Assembly (NCBI GenBank): GCA_900550495.1
Contig: URSJ01000005.1
Coordinates: 1-64,000 of the forward strand
Length of the DNA: 64,000 bases
From: an uncultured Rickettsiales bacterium
GTDB taxonomy: Bacteria > Pseudomonadota > Alphaproteobacteria > Rs-D84
Direction: 5' to 3'
Within the stretch, counting starts at the first letter, position 1, and the number at the start of each line of letters is the position of its first letter. The notes below the pieces were generated by a model, which was not told the DNA's origin, did not search any database, and worked only from the letters and a program-made list of their open reading frames with translations. Positions 18,772-26,254 of this stretch are shown here, in pieces. The position numbers were made by a program, and so were the translations under genes.

Positions 18772-18818
18772 ATTTTTCTCCTTTGTGTGATATTATAATA
18801 GAAAAAAGAGATATTGAT

Positions 18819-19346
18819 ATGCAAGAAAATAAACCTGTTTTGGTCGTCGGACTGGGCAATCCTGGGGCGCAATATGCACGCACACGCCACAATGTTGGAT
18901 TTATGGCGGTGCAAAAATTAGCCGGGGCGGATGCCACATGGCGCAGTGAAAAAAATGCCAAAACTACATCCGGGGATATTGATGGACGTCGTGTTATATT
19001 CGCAATGCCCCAAACATTTATGAACCTGTCTGGGGACGCAGTTCGACCACTGATGGCATTTTATAAAATTCCGCTGGAAAATTTAATCGTGATTCACGAC
19101 GATATGGATTTAGCGGTTGGTCGCATAAAGACCAAGATTGGTGGTGGCAGTGCAGGTCACAATGGCATTAAATCAATCGACGCGGCTGTTGGCAATGAAT
19201 ACTGCCGTATTAGAATCGGTATCGGTCATCCGCGTGATTTAGAAATCCCTATGTCGCCAGCAGATTGGGTTCTGGGAAAATTTGACGATGCGCAGATAAC
19301 AAAAATAAATCATGCGATTTCAGAAATCAATTTGTTTAGCATTTAA
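18819..19346 (+). CDS. pth: Peptidyl-tRNA hydrolase
   Basis: Recycles peptidyl-tRNA that drops off ribosomes. 175 residues from ATG 18819, where VVGLGNPGAQYARTRHNVGF follows in the family position; an upstream in-frame ATG at 18783 adds unrelated residues and overlaps the -10 TATAAT (18794-18799). Catalytic His lies in TRHNVG; other motifs are MPQTFMNLSG, HDDMDL and GGGSAGHNGIKS. The stop shares bases with the stop of the convergent cysteine-rich gene (4-bp overlap). Confidence 0.95.
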   Translation: MQENKPVLVVGLGNPGAQYARTRHNVGFMAVQKLAGADATWRSEKNAKTTSGDIDGRRVIFAMPQTFMNLSGDAVRPLMAFYKIPLENLIVIHDDMDLAVGRIKTKIGGGSAGHNGIKSIDAAVGNEYCRIRIGIGHPRDLEIPMSPADWVLGKFDDAQITKINHAISEINLFSI

Positions 19347-20554
19347 AGCGAATTGATGATTCCAGAACCGGGCAGGTTAAAACAGCCAACACTATCACAG
19401 AATTTTGTGCCGTTATCGCCAAGTTTGATGCCACATTCGTTGATGCTGGCATTAGCACCAGACGATGTTGTGCCGGCGGGACATTTGTCGCAACTTGTGA
19501 CCCCGTCAGCAGAAAAATATCCAGCGGGTGTTGGCGTACATGTTGTGTTGTTTGTTTCAAGAACACAATATTTTTCTTTACATGATGTCACTGACACATG
19601 CCTACATGTTTGGTTATTAAATGTGCTATTGTCGACATCATAATTGCACTGCATTCTTTGTTGACCGATTTCATCCCCAGTCGCTGAGTTAATGGGATAG
19701 TGATCTGTGGTGCACGTGCATGTGCTGTAATCATACTGACCATTTTGTAATTGGGCGGTGCCGCCAACTTGGACACTATCAACGTGGACACTATTTTGCC
19801 ATGCTGTACATGCATCCTGGATTTCATAAGTATCGCTACAATTGATTTCTTTTTTTATGCATTTTCCCAAAAACATAAATTGGCTATTAATGGAACAAAC
19901 AAAATCGCGGTTATTCATCAGGTTAACCAATTCATACTCGTCATAGTTTTCGCATGTGTTGGCATAACAGTCAAATTTACCAGCATCGTTTCGTATGTAA
20001 TATTTTATATCAGCACCATCAGTGCAGTCTTTGCCGATATCGGCTGATGCTGGGCGAGTGGTTGTCCAGCGTGGCTGGCATGAGCCATTATTTTCAAAAT
20101 ACGAGTCACATAAATTTGTTACATTTTTTCCATCAATGTTAACTGTGTTGGTCTCACACAGCAAACATTTATTGCAGTCTGCTGGATAATACGCCCGTTC
20201 ATCGTCGGGTGTGCACGGGCCAAGTGTTCCGTGGGGAACCTCAGATTCAGAGGTTTCGCATGACATGTAGCATTGGTTTATGCTGTTTGCGCCTATATCT
20301 GATAAAGTGTAGGGAAGAACGTCACTACATTGTCTCTTTAGATTGTCACCGGTGCAATAAGAGCCAGGTGGACATTTATAGCATGCATGCATTTGAGTAT
20401 CATAATAGCAACCAACAGCGTTACCAACCTGGCATTGGTCATTAGGACTGCCATCATCATAACACAGGACTGCCGAATCCCCCCCAGGGGCAGCATGCGT
20501 GGTGTTCAATGGCAACAGCAGGCATATGATAAAGATCGCAATTTGTTTTCTCAT
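19343..20554 (-). CDS. Secreted cysteine-rich protein with TNFR/EGF-like spacing
   Basis: 403 residues. A signal peptide ends NTTHA at about residue 21. The mature protein is packed with Cys in patterns such as CYKCPPGSYCTGDN and CDKCPAGTTSSGANASINEC, resembling eukaryotic ephrin-receptor/TNFR-type modules. Such modules need disulfides, so the protein is probably exported and oxidised. No membrane anchor or terminal Phe is visible, so the final location is unclear. It resembles the larger cysteine-rich protein at 22899-26012 in style. Function unknown; surface adhesion or host contact is only a guess. Confidence 0.7.
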   Translation of the reverse strand: MRKQIAIFIICLLLPLNTTHAAPGGDSAVLCYDDGSPNDQCQVGNAVGCYYDTQMHACYKCPPGSYCTGDNLKRQCSDVLPYTLSDIGANSINQCYMSCETSESEVPHGTLGPCTPDDERAYYPADCNKCLLCETNTVNIDGKNVTNLCDSYFENNGSCQPRWTTTRPASADIGKDCTDGADIKYYIRNDAGKFDCYANTCENYDEYELVNLMNNRDFVCSINSQFMFLGKCIKKEINCSDTYEIQDACTAWQNSVHVDSVQVGGTAQLQNGQYDYSTCTCTTDHYPINSATGDEIGQQRMQCNYDVDNSTFNNQTCRHVSVTSCKEKYCVLETNNTTCTPTPAGYFSADGVTSCDKCPAGTTSSGANASINECGIKLGDNGTKFCDSVGCFNLPGSGIINSL

Positions 20555-20592
20555 CCTTGGGGTAAATGGTATGAAATATCGGGGGGAAAATC

Positions 20593-20623
20593 AACAAAAA
20601 ACCGACCATAACATGGTCGGTTT
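20593..20623 (-). terminator. Terminator after lipoprotein paralogue 3
   Basis: AAACCGACCAT, loop, ATGGTCGGTTT, with T-runs on both strands. Related in sequence to the terminator at 21491. Confidence 0.85.
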
Positions 20624-20628
20624 ATTTT

Positions 20629-21123
20629 TTAACGCTGTTTTGTGGATTTTGTGGTATTTACCGGCGGACGCACCGATATTTTGCTAGAATATTCGGGCTG
20701 TGGGGGGGTATTTACCGTCCAGCCGTGTTCAACGAACCATAAACTGTCTTCTTTTGCACAGGGGCCCGAGAAAAAGATAATGTTTCCACGTCCATGGACA
20801 CGTTTTGGATCAAGCGCAATTCGCCATTCCATTTCTTTACGCAGATAATGGGATTGTGCGGCACGAACAGTGTATGCAGGAAAGTATTTTAAATAAATAT
20901 TATTCACCTTTGGGTCATACAAATTGATCTTAATATTTGCTTCTGTAATTTCAGACCCCCAGTGCGCAGTCCATAGCAATTCAACATCGTGTTTTGAATC
21001 TGTTTTATCGTAGTGGTCATCGTCGTCGTTGTTGCATGCCGCCGGGACAATTGATGCGCCAACAAACGCCAATATCGGCAATGCTGTCTTTAATTTATAC
21101 GGTAATTTTTGCAGGATTTTCAT
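20629..21123 (-). CDS. Paralogous lipoprotein, copy 3
   Basis: 164 residues from ATG 21123 (AAGGGG twelve bases upstream); an upstream in-frame start lies before the RBS and is rejected. The N-terminus MKILQKLPYKLKTALPILAF ends in a lipobox-like VPAAC followed by NNDDDD. The body shares RIALDPKRVHGRGN and KEDSLWFVEHGWTVNTP with the two copies upstream. The first 50 residues are identical to copy 1, but the region after VELLW diverges. I do not recognise the family. The acidic run after Cys and the Pro at -3 are unusual for a lipobox. Confidence 0.7.
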   Translation of the reverse strand: MKILQKLPYKLKTALPILAFVGASIVPAACNNDDDDHYDKTDSKHDVELLWTAHWGSEITEANIKINLYDPKVNNIYLKYFPAYTVRAAQSHYLRKEMEWRIALDPKRVHGRGNIIFFSGPCAKEDSLWFVEHGWTVNTPPQPEYSSKISVRPPVNTTKSTKQR

Positions 21124-21178
21124 ATTTATTACCCCTTTTTTATTATGCGCCGTTTGAAAATATTTCCTGAAAACGCAT

Positions 21179-21210
21179 AAAAGCAAAAGGGCCCGTAAAA
21201 ACACGGACCC
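21179..21210 (-). terminator. Terminator of the 43-codon ORF, second copy
   Basis: On minus, GGGTCCGT and ACGGGCCC pair around six bases and are followed by TTTTGCTTTT. It starts three bases after the small ORF's stop and also lies in the leader of the lipoprotein gene. The first copy is at 22625-22656. Confidence 0.7.
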
Positions 21211-21212
21211 AA

Positions 21213-21344
21213 TTACTCATTTATCATAAAACCAGACACAATTCCACACGTGACCGCGCCAGCCCCAGCCACCCCGCCACCATTTGGCGATGGGGCACAA
21301 AAATGCGGAATAACAGCATTTGTTCGTGACATAACGCGACCCAT
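21213..21344 (-). CDS. Small 43-codon ORF, second copy
   Basis: ATG 21344 to TAA 21213 on the minus strand. The product begins MGRVMSRTNAVIPHF and ends VTCGIVSGFMINE. Its second half is Gly/Ala-rich after a GGG. A promoter (21381-21409) and a terminator three bases after the stop make it a self-contained unit, and it is identical to 22659-22790. No strong Shine-Dalgarno is visible (GGATG 13 bases upstream). It could be a secreted peptide or the region could act as RNA; a longer frame exists on the plus strand but has no such signals. Confidence 0.4.
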   Translation of the reverse strand: MGRVMSRTNAVIPHFCAPSPNGGGVAGAGAVTCGIVSGFMINE

Positions 21345-21380
21345 TTGTTTTTACATCCAGTTTCGGTTTAGTTCATGCAA

Positions 21381-21409
21381 ATTGTGGTCAAAAAAAGGTT
21401 GTTTGTCAA
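21381..21409 (-). promoter_or_regulatory. Promoter of the 43-codon ORF, second copy
   Basis: On minus TTGACA (21409-21404), 17 bases, CACAAT (21386-21381). The first copy is at 22827-22855. Confidence 0.55.
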
Positions 21410-21490
21410 GTATAAATTGCGCTATATCAAACAATTAGGAATTTTGTCCATACTATTTAATGGTGATTATGCTGTGTTTGAGGGACGACA

Positions 21491-21516
21491 AAAAAAACGA
21501 CCATGTTATGGTCGTT
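21491..21516 (-). terminator. Terminator after lipoprotein paralogue 2
   Basis: ACGACCAT, GTT, ATGGTCGT with T/A-runs on both sides. Confidence 0.85.
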
Positions 21517-21520
21517 TTTT

Positions 21521-22042
21521 TTAACGCTGTTTTGTAGATTGTGTAGTATTTGTCTGTGGGGGTATCTGTGGTTGTGGAGGAAAAAATATACCAGTATATG
21601 GCGTATTTACTGTCCAGCCGTGTTCAACGAACCATAAACTGTCTTCTTTGGCACACAGTCCTAAGAGAAAGATAAGGTTTCCACGTCCATGGACACGTTT
21701 TGGATCAAGCGCAATTCGCCATTCCATTCTTTGACGTAGATAATTGGCTTCTTGCGGTTTCGTAAAGGAAAACGGAAACATATTAACGAATCTTAAATAG
21801 ATATTATTTACATTTGGGTCATCCAGATGTTTCTGAATATTTGCTACTTTAGTTTCATCAGTCCAACGAGCAGTCCATAGTAATTCAACATCGTGTTTTG
21901 AATCTGTTTTATCGTTATCGTTGTGGTCGTAGTTGTCATCGTCGTCGTTGTTGCATGCCGCCGGGACAATTGATGCGCCAACAAACGCCAATATCGGCAA
22001 TGCGGTCTTTAATTTATACGGTAATTTTTGCAGAATTTTCAT
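21521..22042 (-). CDS. Paralogous lipoprotein, copy 2
   Basis: 173 residues, same N-terminus and lipobox-like VPAAC as the copies on either side. It has an expanded acidic stretch after the Cys (NNDDDDNYDHNDNDKTD), a different middle (FVNMFPFSFTKPQEANYLRQ) and a Pro/Gln-rich C-terminus. AAGGGG precedes the ATG. It starts 23 bp after copy 1 ends with no terminator between, so copies 1 and 2 form one transcript. Family unknown to me; the conserved block is KRVHGRGN...KEDSLWFVEHGWTVN. Confidence 0.7.
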   Translation of the reverse strand: MKILQKLPYKLKTALPILAFVGASIVPAACNNDDDDNYDHNDNDKTDSKHDVELLWTARWTDETKVANIQKHLDDPNVNNIYLRFVNMFPFSFTKPQEANYLRQRMEWRIALDPKRVHGRGNLIFLLGLCAKEDSLWFVEHGWTVNTPYTGIFFPPQPQIPPQTNTTQSTKQR

Positions 22043-22065
22043 ATTTGTTACCCCTTTTTTATTTT

Positions 22066-22569
22066 TTAACGCTGTCTTGTGGATTTTGTGGTATTTACCG
22101 TCGGACGTATTGATGTTTTTGAAGAAAACATGATATGATATGGTGTATTTACCGTCCAGCCGTGTTCAACGAACCATAAACTGTCTTCTTTTGCACAGTG
22201 TCCCAGGGAAAAGACAAGGTTTCCCCGTCCATAGACACGTTTTGGATCAAGCGCAATTCGCCATTCCATTGATTGACGTAGTCTATGGAGTGCGGATTCG
22301 TCATATCCGACATACATTTCTACAGGGACGAATCTTAAATAGATATTATTTACATTTGGGTCATCCAGATGTTTTTGAATATTTGCTTCTGTAATTTCAT
22401 CACCCCAACTATTAGCCCATAGTAATTCAACATCGTGTTTTGAATCTGTTTTATCGTAGTGGTCATCGTCGTCGTTGTTGCATGCCGCCGGGACAATTGA
22501 TGCGCCAACAAACGCCAATATCGGCAATGCTGTCTTTAATTTATACGGTAATTTTTGCAGGATTTTCAT
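22066..22569 (-). CDS. Paralogous lipoprotein, copy 1
   Basis: 167 residues from ATG 22569 with AAGGGG upstream. Signal and lipobox-like VPAAC as in the other copies, then NNDDDDHYD. The body has DPNVNNIYLRFVPVEMY, RIALDPKRVYGRGN and KEDSLWFVEHGWTVNTP. Its first third is identical to copy 3, its middle is closer to copy 2, and its C-terminus (NTTKSTRQR) is like copy 3, which suggests recombination or gene conversion among the three. Probably an envelope lipoprotein; function unknown. Confidence 0.7.
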   Translation of the reverse strand: MKILQKLPYKLKTALPILAFVGASIVPAACNNDDDDHYDKTDSKHDVELLWANSWGDEITEANIQKHLDDPNVNNIYLRFVPVEMYVGYDESALHRLRQSMEWRIALDPKRVYGRGNLVFSLGHCAKEDSLWFVEHGWTVNTPYHIMFSSKTSIRPTVNTTKSTRQR

Positions 22570-22926
22570 ATTTATTACCCCTTTTTTATTATGCGCCGTT
22601 TGAAAATATTTCCTGAAAACGCATAAAAGCAAAAGGGCCCGTAAAAACACGGACCCAATTACTCATTTATCATAAAACCAGACACAATTCCACACGTGAC
22701 CGCGCCAGCCCCAGCCACCCCGCCACCATTTGGCGATGGGGCACAAAAATGCGGAATAACAGCATTTGTTCGTGACATAACGCGACCCATTTGTTTTTAC
22801 ATCCAGTTTCGGTTTAGTTCATGCAAATTGTGGTCAAAAAAAGGTTGTTTGTCAAGTATAAATTGCGCTATATCAAACAATTAGGAATTTTGTCCATACT
22901 ATTCAATGGTGATTATGCTGTGTTTG
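22416..22926. repeat. Duplicated block, first copy
   Basis: Partner of 20970-21480. Here the block runs into the intact 3' end of the large cysteine-rich gene, so this is the ancestral side of the duplication. Confidence 0.85.
22659..22790 (-). CDS. Small 43-codon ORF, first copy
   Basis: Same 43-residue product as 21213-21344, with the same promoter (TTGACA at 22855-22850, CACAAT at 22832-22827) and hairpin terminator (22625-22656). It lies between the large cysteine-rich gene and lipoprotein copy 1. Because the duplication is recent, identity of the two copies is not by itself evidence of coding. Confidence 0.4.
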   Translation of the reverse strand: MGRVMSRTNAVIPHFCAPSPNGGGVAGAGAVTCGIVSGFMINE

Positions 22927-25900
22927 GGTTCTGTGGTTGTTGGCGCGGGAATTGTTGCGTTATCTGTGCTGTTCCCGGCCAGCCATTTCCATACCCCGCC
23001 GTCATACTGGCGTGTCCGTTTTGTGGTTTCGTCGATTCTGTATGAACTTTCATACTTTGTTCCATATGTGGTGTTGTCATACAATGGATTGAAATACGCA
23101 CCATACGATGTGCTAGTGCCGTCGGACCTGTACAGGACGATTACATAGTGACCACCATTGCAATCTAATTCATTGCCATTTGGGAAACCTTCGGGAAGAG
23201 AATCATTATTTCCAAGCGTTGGGTGTGTGATATCATTTGCGCCCACACATATCAACATCGCTTGTGCGTTAGCGGTGTCGTTGCCGTATGGATTATTGTT
23301 TGGCATTGTAAATTGGGTTACAATACGGAAAGCGGCGTTATTACCCAGACATAATTTATCGTTATTGATTCCGAAAGTTGGCACAGTGTTGCCGACATAA
23401 TCAGTTGTATTATTAGTGGATATTTGAACCAGGTCATCTGGGGCGCTGCAACAATTGCCAAACATATCCAGTTTGCCACCAATAAGACGTTCTTGGCCGT
23501 CAGACATATCTAGTTTGCCACAACAGTTGGACCAGTTATCAAATATTTTTATGCGGTTACTTGTTTCGCATGCCCAGTTACTGTCATCCATGGCATTGGT
23601 GGGGACGCAACCTTGGTTGGCACTCATTATTTCGCCAACACCGCACTGTGTATTACTGCAACTGTTGGGGACATTGGCGGTGCCAGTGTTTTTCGCAAAC
23701 CATGACATCAGCGTATCAGTGTCTGTGGTAACAGGTATTTTGATTTTGTTATGGTCATTGTCTTTGGATAATGATGTTTTTGGGTCTTTTTCACAATTAC
23801 CCCACAGGCGTTCGGCCAAACGACATGTATAACAATCGACTGATGATGCGTCGGCGCATTCGGTGGTGCAAATGTCGTGAACCCGATTTTGTGTGTCTGT
23901 ATTCGTGGTGGCATCACCTGCTGTATTTGGTGTGTCGCACCATCTGGGGTCGTTGTTATTAATCGGATTATCAATACAGTGCACCCCGCTGTATAACAGA
24001 GTATAAAAATTGCCGTCGGTATTAATCTGGTTGTCTGTTACTTGGCGACCCCAGATTTGTTTGATTGCGTCATCGCCCGCAGATGCAACACAAGCCTTGA
24101 CATCGCCCCAGCATGACGTGCGTTCAATAATCGCGTGACGATTGACCGATGTCTGGATATTTTCGCACAGGCCAAAGTTGCCAGAAATTGATTTGCATGC
24201 CTGGATAATACAGGCGCGTCCAACCTCGCGACAGGTTTGCATTATGGTATTAAATGTCTTGTCTGTGGCGATTTCGGTCATGCCGCCGACCCAGTCGGCA
24301 TCACCACCTGTGGTTTTAAGTAATGCTGTGCATGCGGTGCGAACATCGGTGCACATTGCGTTGACGGTCTTGTCGGCAGCAACCCCAAAGGTTGACAACG
24401 CACGTGCGTCAAAATCCTGTAATGATTTTGCAGTGTCGGTCAAACACTGGGCTGTCAGCGTTGTGCATGCCTGGCGCATATCTTCCAGTTTGGATTCTTG
24501 GGCCAATTTGATTTGCGCCAGCGCATCTTCAATAAATTCGTCCCAGACCGTGTCGGAAATGTCTTGACATTTTTCCATTGCTGGTTCCAAGAATTTCTTT
24601 TTTGAATTTAAATATGTGACAAACACCTGGTTCCCAGGGACGGAAGTCCAGGTTTGATTGGTATCTGGTCGCTTGATTAAATTATTCAAATTCGCCAAGT
24701 CAACGGTCAAGAACGCCTCGCCCGTGGTGGGGTCAATATAACGTCCCGTCGTATCCAAACATTTGCCCAGGTTTTCACCGCATACGGTCGAATCAGTCAA
24801 CATTGCCAACATCTTGCTTTTACAGGTCAATATGTCGTCAGAATTGCGTTTCTGGTAAATGTCCAGGCGCGACATATCCAACAGTGCGCTGCCTTCGCGC
24901 AGTTTTTCGCGTGCCTGGTCGGTCTGGGTCTGGTATGTTTTGGCGACGGTGTTGCAATCCTGTTCAATTGTGACCTGGTATCCACTTTCGGCGATGGCCA
25001 GTTCGTCATCGGTACAAACCTCGGCCGCCATTTCGCGACACACGGGCAGGGCCGCCGAATACAACGCCGTCCCAGATTTTGCCGTATTATACGTCCCAGA
25101 TAATGAATCAACACTGTCAAACGCGGCGTCGGTGTCCAATGATAACGATATCGCCGTCAGCGAGTTGTTAAAGTTGCTGTCGCTGAAACTGGTGTTTAGT
25201 TTTTTTGCAATTTCGTCCAGCATTTTCTTGGATTTAGATGTGTCTTTTTGTTGGAATGCCAGTTCGCCCTCGGTCGCCTGGTTTAATGCGGCGGCATCTT
25301 CTTTGTCCATATTGACGGTCAACAAGCGTTGGTTGAAATCCAACATTTTGTCTTCGACCGTGTTCAGGCTTTTTTTCACGCTGTCAAATTCGTTCATACG
25401 TGATGAACAGGCGCAACGTTTTAATTGGCTGTCCTTGTTCGCACAGAATTCGTCCATACAGTTATAATAAACCTCGCGACATTTTTTGTAATCGCGGCTG
25501 ATGACGTCGTTCGCTGTCAGTTTTTTTTGCGTATCAGTTGTTGCTGCGCGTGATATTGCCGCACGTGACACAGACGTCGTGCGTGTTGTCGCCCGATTTG
25601 TCGCACTGCGCGATATTGGGGCGCGTGCCGGCGTGGTGGTTGCGCGTGGCACTGTTGCCGTGCGCACGGTGGTTGCGCGTGGTGCGGTTGCGGATGTCGC
25701 GTTGCGCTGTGATACCGCGGTGCGTGATGTAATGTTTGTTTTGCCGGCACCGCGCATTGTTGTGTTTGCGCCCGTTGTATTGCGATTACGCACAGTGGGG
25801 GCGTTTGCCGCGCCCAGGCCCGTTGCAATTCGTGATGTGGCCACCGATGTTGTCGGCGCGGTTCCCGTCGCATTGCCACGATTATTTGACGCAACAGCAC

Positions 25901-26012
25901 CCGGCGTGCGACGCGTCCCAGCGCGTGCGACATCGTCGCCATCGGTCGCCCATGATGGCAAAAAAGATACCAACATCAGGCATGTGGCAAAAAAGACTTT
26001 GATTCCTTTCAT
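22899..26012 (-). CDS. Large secreted cysteine-rich protein
   Basis: 1037 residues from ATG 26012. The open frame extends 50 codons further, but that part is translation of the tRNA-Leu gene and is excluded. A signal peptide ends SFLPSWA near residue 21. Residues about 25-165 are low-complexity Thr/Ala/Arg/Ser (repeats like ATTVRTATVPRATT). The middle is helical and Cys-containing with KCREVYYNCMDEFCANKD near 180. The C-terminal third has many Cys and Gly/Asn (CTTECADASSVDCYTCRLAE). No anchor is visible. It may be exported and disulfide-bonded. Function unknown. Confidence 0.75.
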   Translation of the reverse strand: MKGIKVFFATCLMLVSFLPSWATDGDDVARAGTRRTPGAVASNNRGNATGTAPTTSVATSRIATGLGAANAPTVRNRNTTGANTTMRGAGKTNITSRTAVSQRNATSATAPRATTVRTATVPRATTTPARAPISRSATNRATTRTTSVSRAAISRAATTDTQKKLTANDVISRDYKKCREVYYNCMDEFCANKDSQLKRCACSSRMNEFDSVKKSLNTVEDKMLDFNQRLLTVNMDKEDAAALNQATEGELAFQQKDTSKSKKMLDEIAKKLNTSFSDSNFNNSLTAISLSLDTDAAFDSVDSLSGTYNTAKSGTALYSAALPVCREMAAEVCTDDELAIAESGYQVTIEQDCNTVAKTYQTQTDQAREKLREGSALLDMSRLDIYQKRNSDDILTCKSKMLAMLTDSTVCGENLGKCLDTTGRYIDPTTGEAFLTVDLANLNNLIKRPDTNQTWTSVPGNQVFVTYLNSKKKFLEPAMEKCQDISDTVWDEFIEDALAQIKLAQESKLEDMRQACTTLTAQCLTDTAKSLQDFDARALSTFGVAADKTVNAMCTDVRTACTALLKTTGGDADWVGGMTEIATDKTFNTIMQTCREVGRACIIQACKSISGNFGLCENIQTSVNRHAIIERTSCWGDVKACVASAGDDAIKQIWGRQVTDNQINTDGNFYTLLYSGVHCIDNPINNNDPRWCDTPNTAGDATTNTDTQNRVHDICTTECADASSVDCYTCRLAERLWGNCEKDPKTSLSKDNDHNKIKIPVTTDTDTLMSWFAKNTGTANVPNSCSNTQCGVGEIMSANQGCVPTNAMDDSNWACETSNRIKIFDNWSNCCGKLDMSDGQERLIGGKLDMFGNCCSAPDDLVQISTNNTTDYVGNTVPTFGINNDKLCLGNNAAFRIVTQFTMPNNNPYGNDTANAQAMLICVGANDITHPTLGNNDSLPEGFPNGNELDCNGGHYVIVLYRSDGTSTSYGAYFNPLYDNTTYGTKYESSYRIDETTKRTRQYDGGVWKWLAGNSTDNATIPAPTTTEPKHSIITIE

Positions 26013-26075
26013 TCTTTTATATGTCAATGTTAGCAAAATTACAGAATCCCGGGCAAGGGAAAAATAAGAAATTCT

Positions 26076-26160
26076 TGGTGCGAGCAGGGGGACTTGAACC
26101 CCCAAGGTTTGCACCACAGCATCCTTAGTGCTGCGCGTATACCAATTCCGCCATGCTCGC
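26076..26160 (-). tRNA. tRNA-Leu (AAG)
   Basis: 85-nt class II tRNA with encoded CCA. Acceptor GCGAGCA pairs fully with TGCTCGC. The anticodon stem CAGCA/TGCTG encloses loop CTAAGGA, so positions 34-36 are AAG, where bacteria normally have GAG. T-arm GGGGG-TTCAAGT-CCCCC. Would read CTT, and also CTC/CTA if A34 becomes inosine. Confidence 0.93.
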
Positions 26161-26254
26161 ACAGTGTGTCTATATTCTTATCAATATGTGGTTTGTTTTT
26201 CAACCGTTTTTGTGATACCATATAGGTGAAATTGTAAAGGTAAGGATTTTTAAT

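Larger units (their letters stand above)
20970..21480. repeat. Duplicated block, second copy (offset 1,446 bp from 22416-22926)
   Basis: Nearly identical to 22416-22926. It carries the 5' part of a lipoprotein gene, the 43-codon ORF with its promoter and terminator, and, at its right end (about 21449-21480), a fragment of the 3' end of the large cysteine-rich gene. That fragment shows the tandem duplication broke inside the large gene. Confidence 0.85.

Noticed and set aside
21250..21438. 62-codon plus-strand frame, duplicated at 22696
   Set aside because: No promoter or ribosome site; the minus strand at the same place has promoter, ORF and terminator. The duplication explains the repeat of the frame.
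26013..26162. N-terminal 50-codon extension of the large cysteine-rich protein
   Set aside because: It is translation through tRNA-Leu(AAG); the signal peptide starts at ATG 26012.
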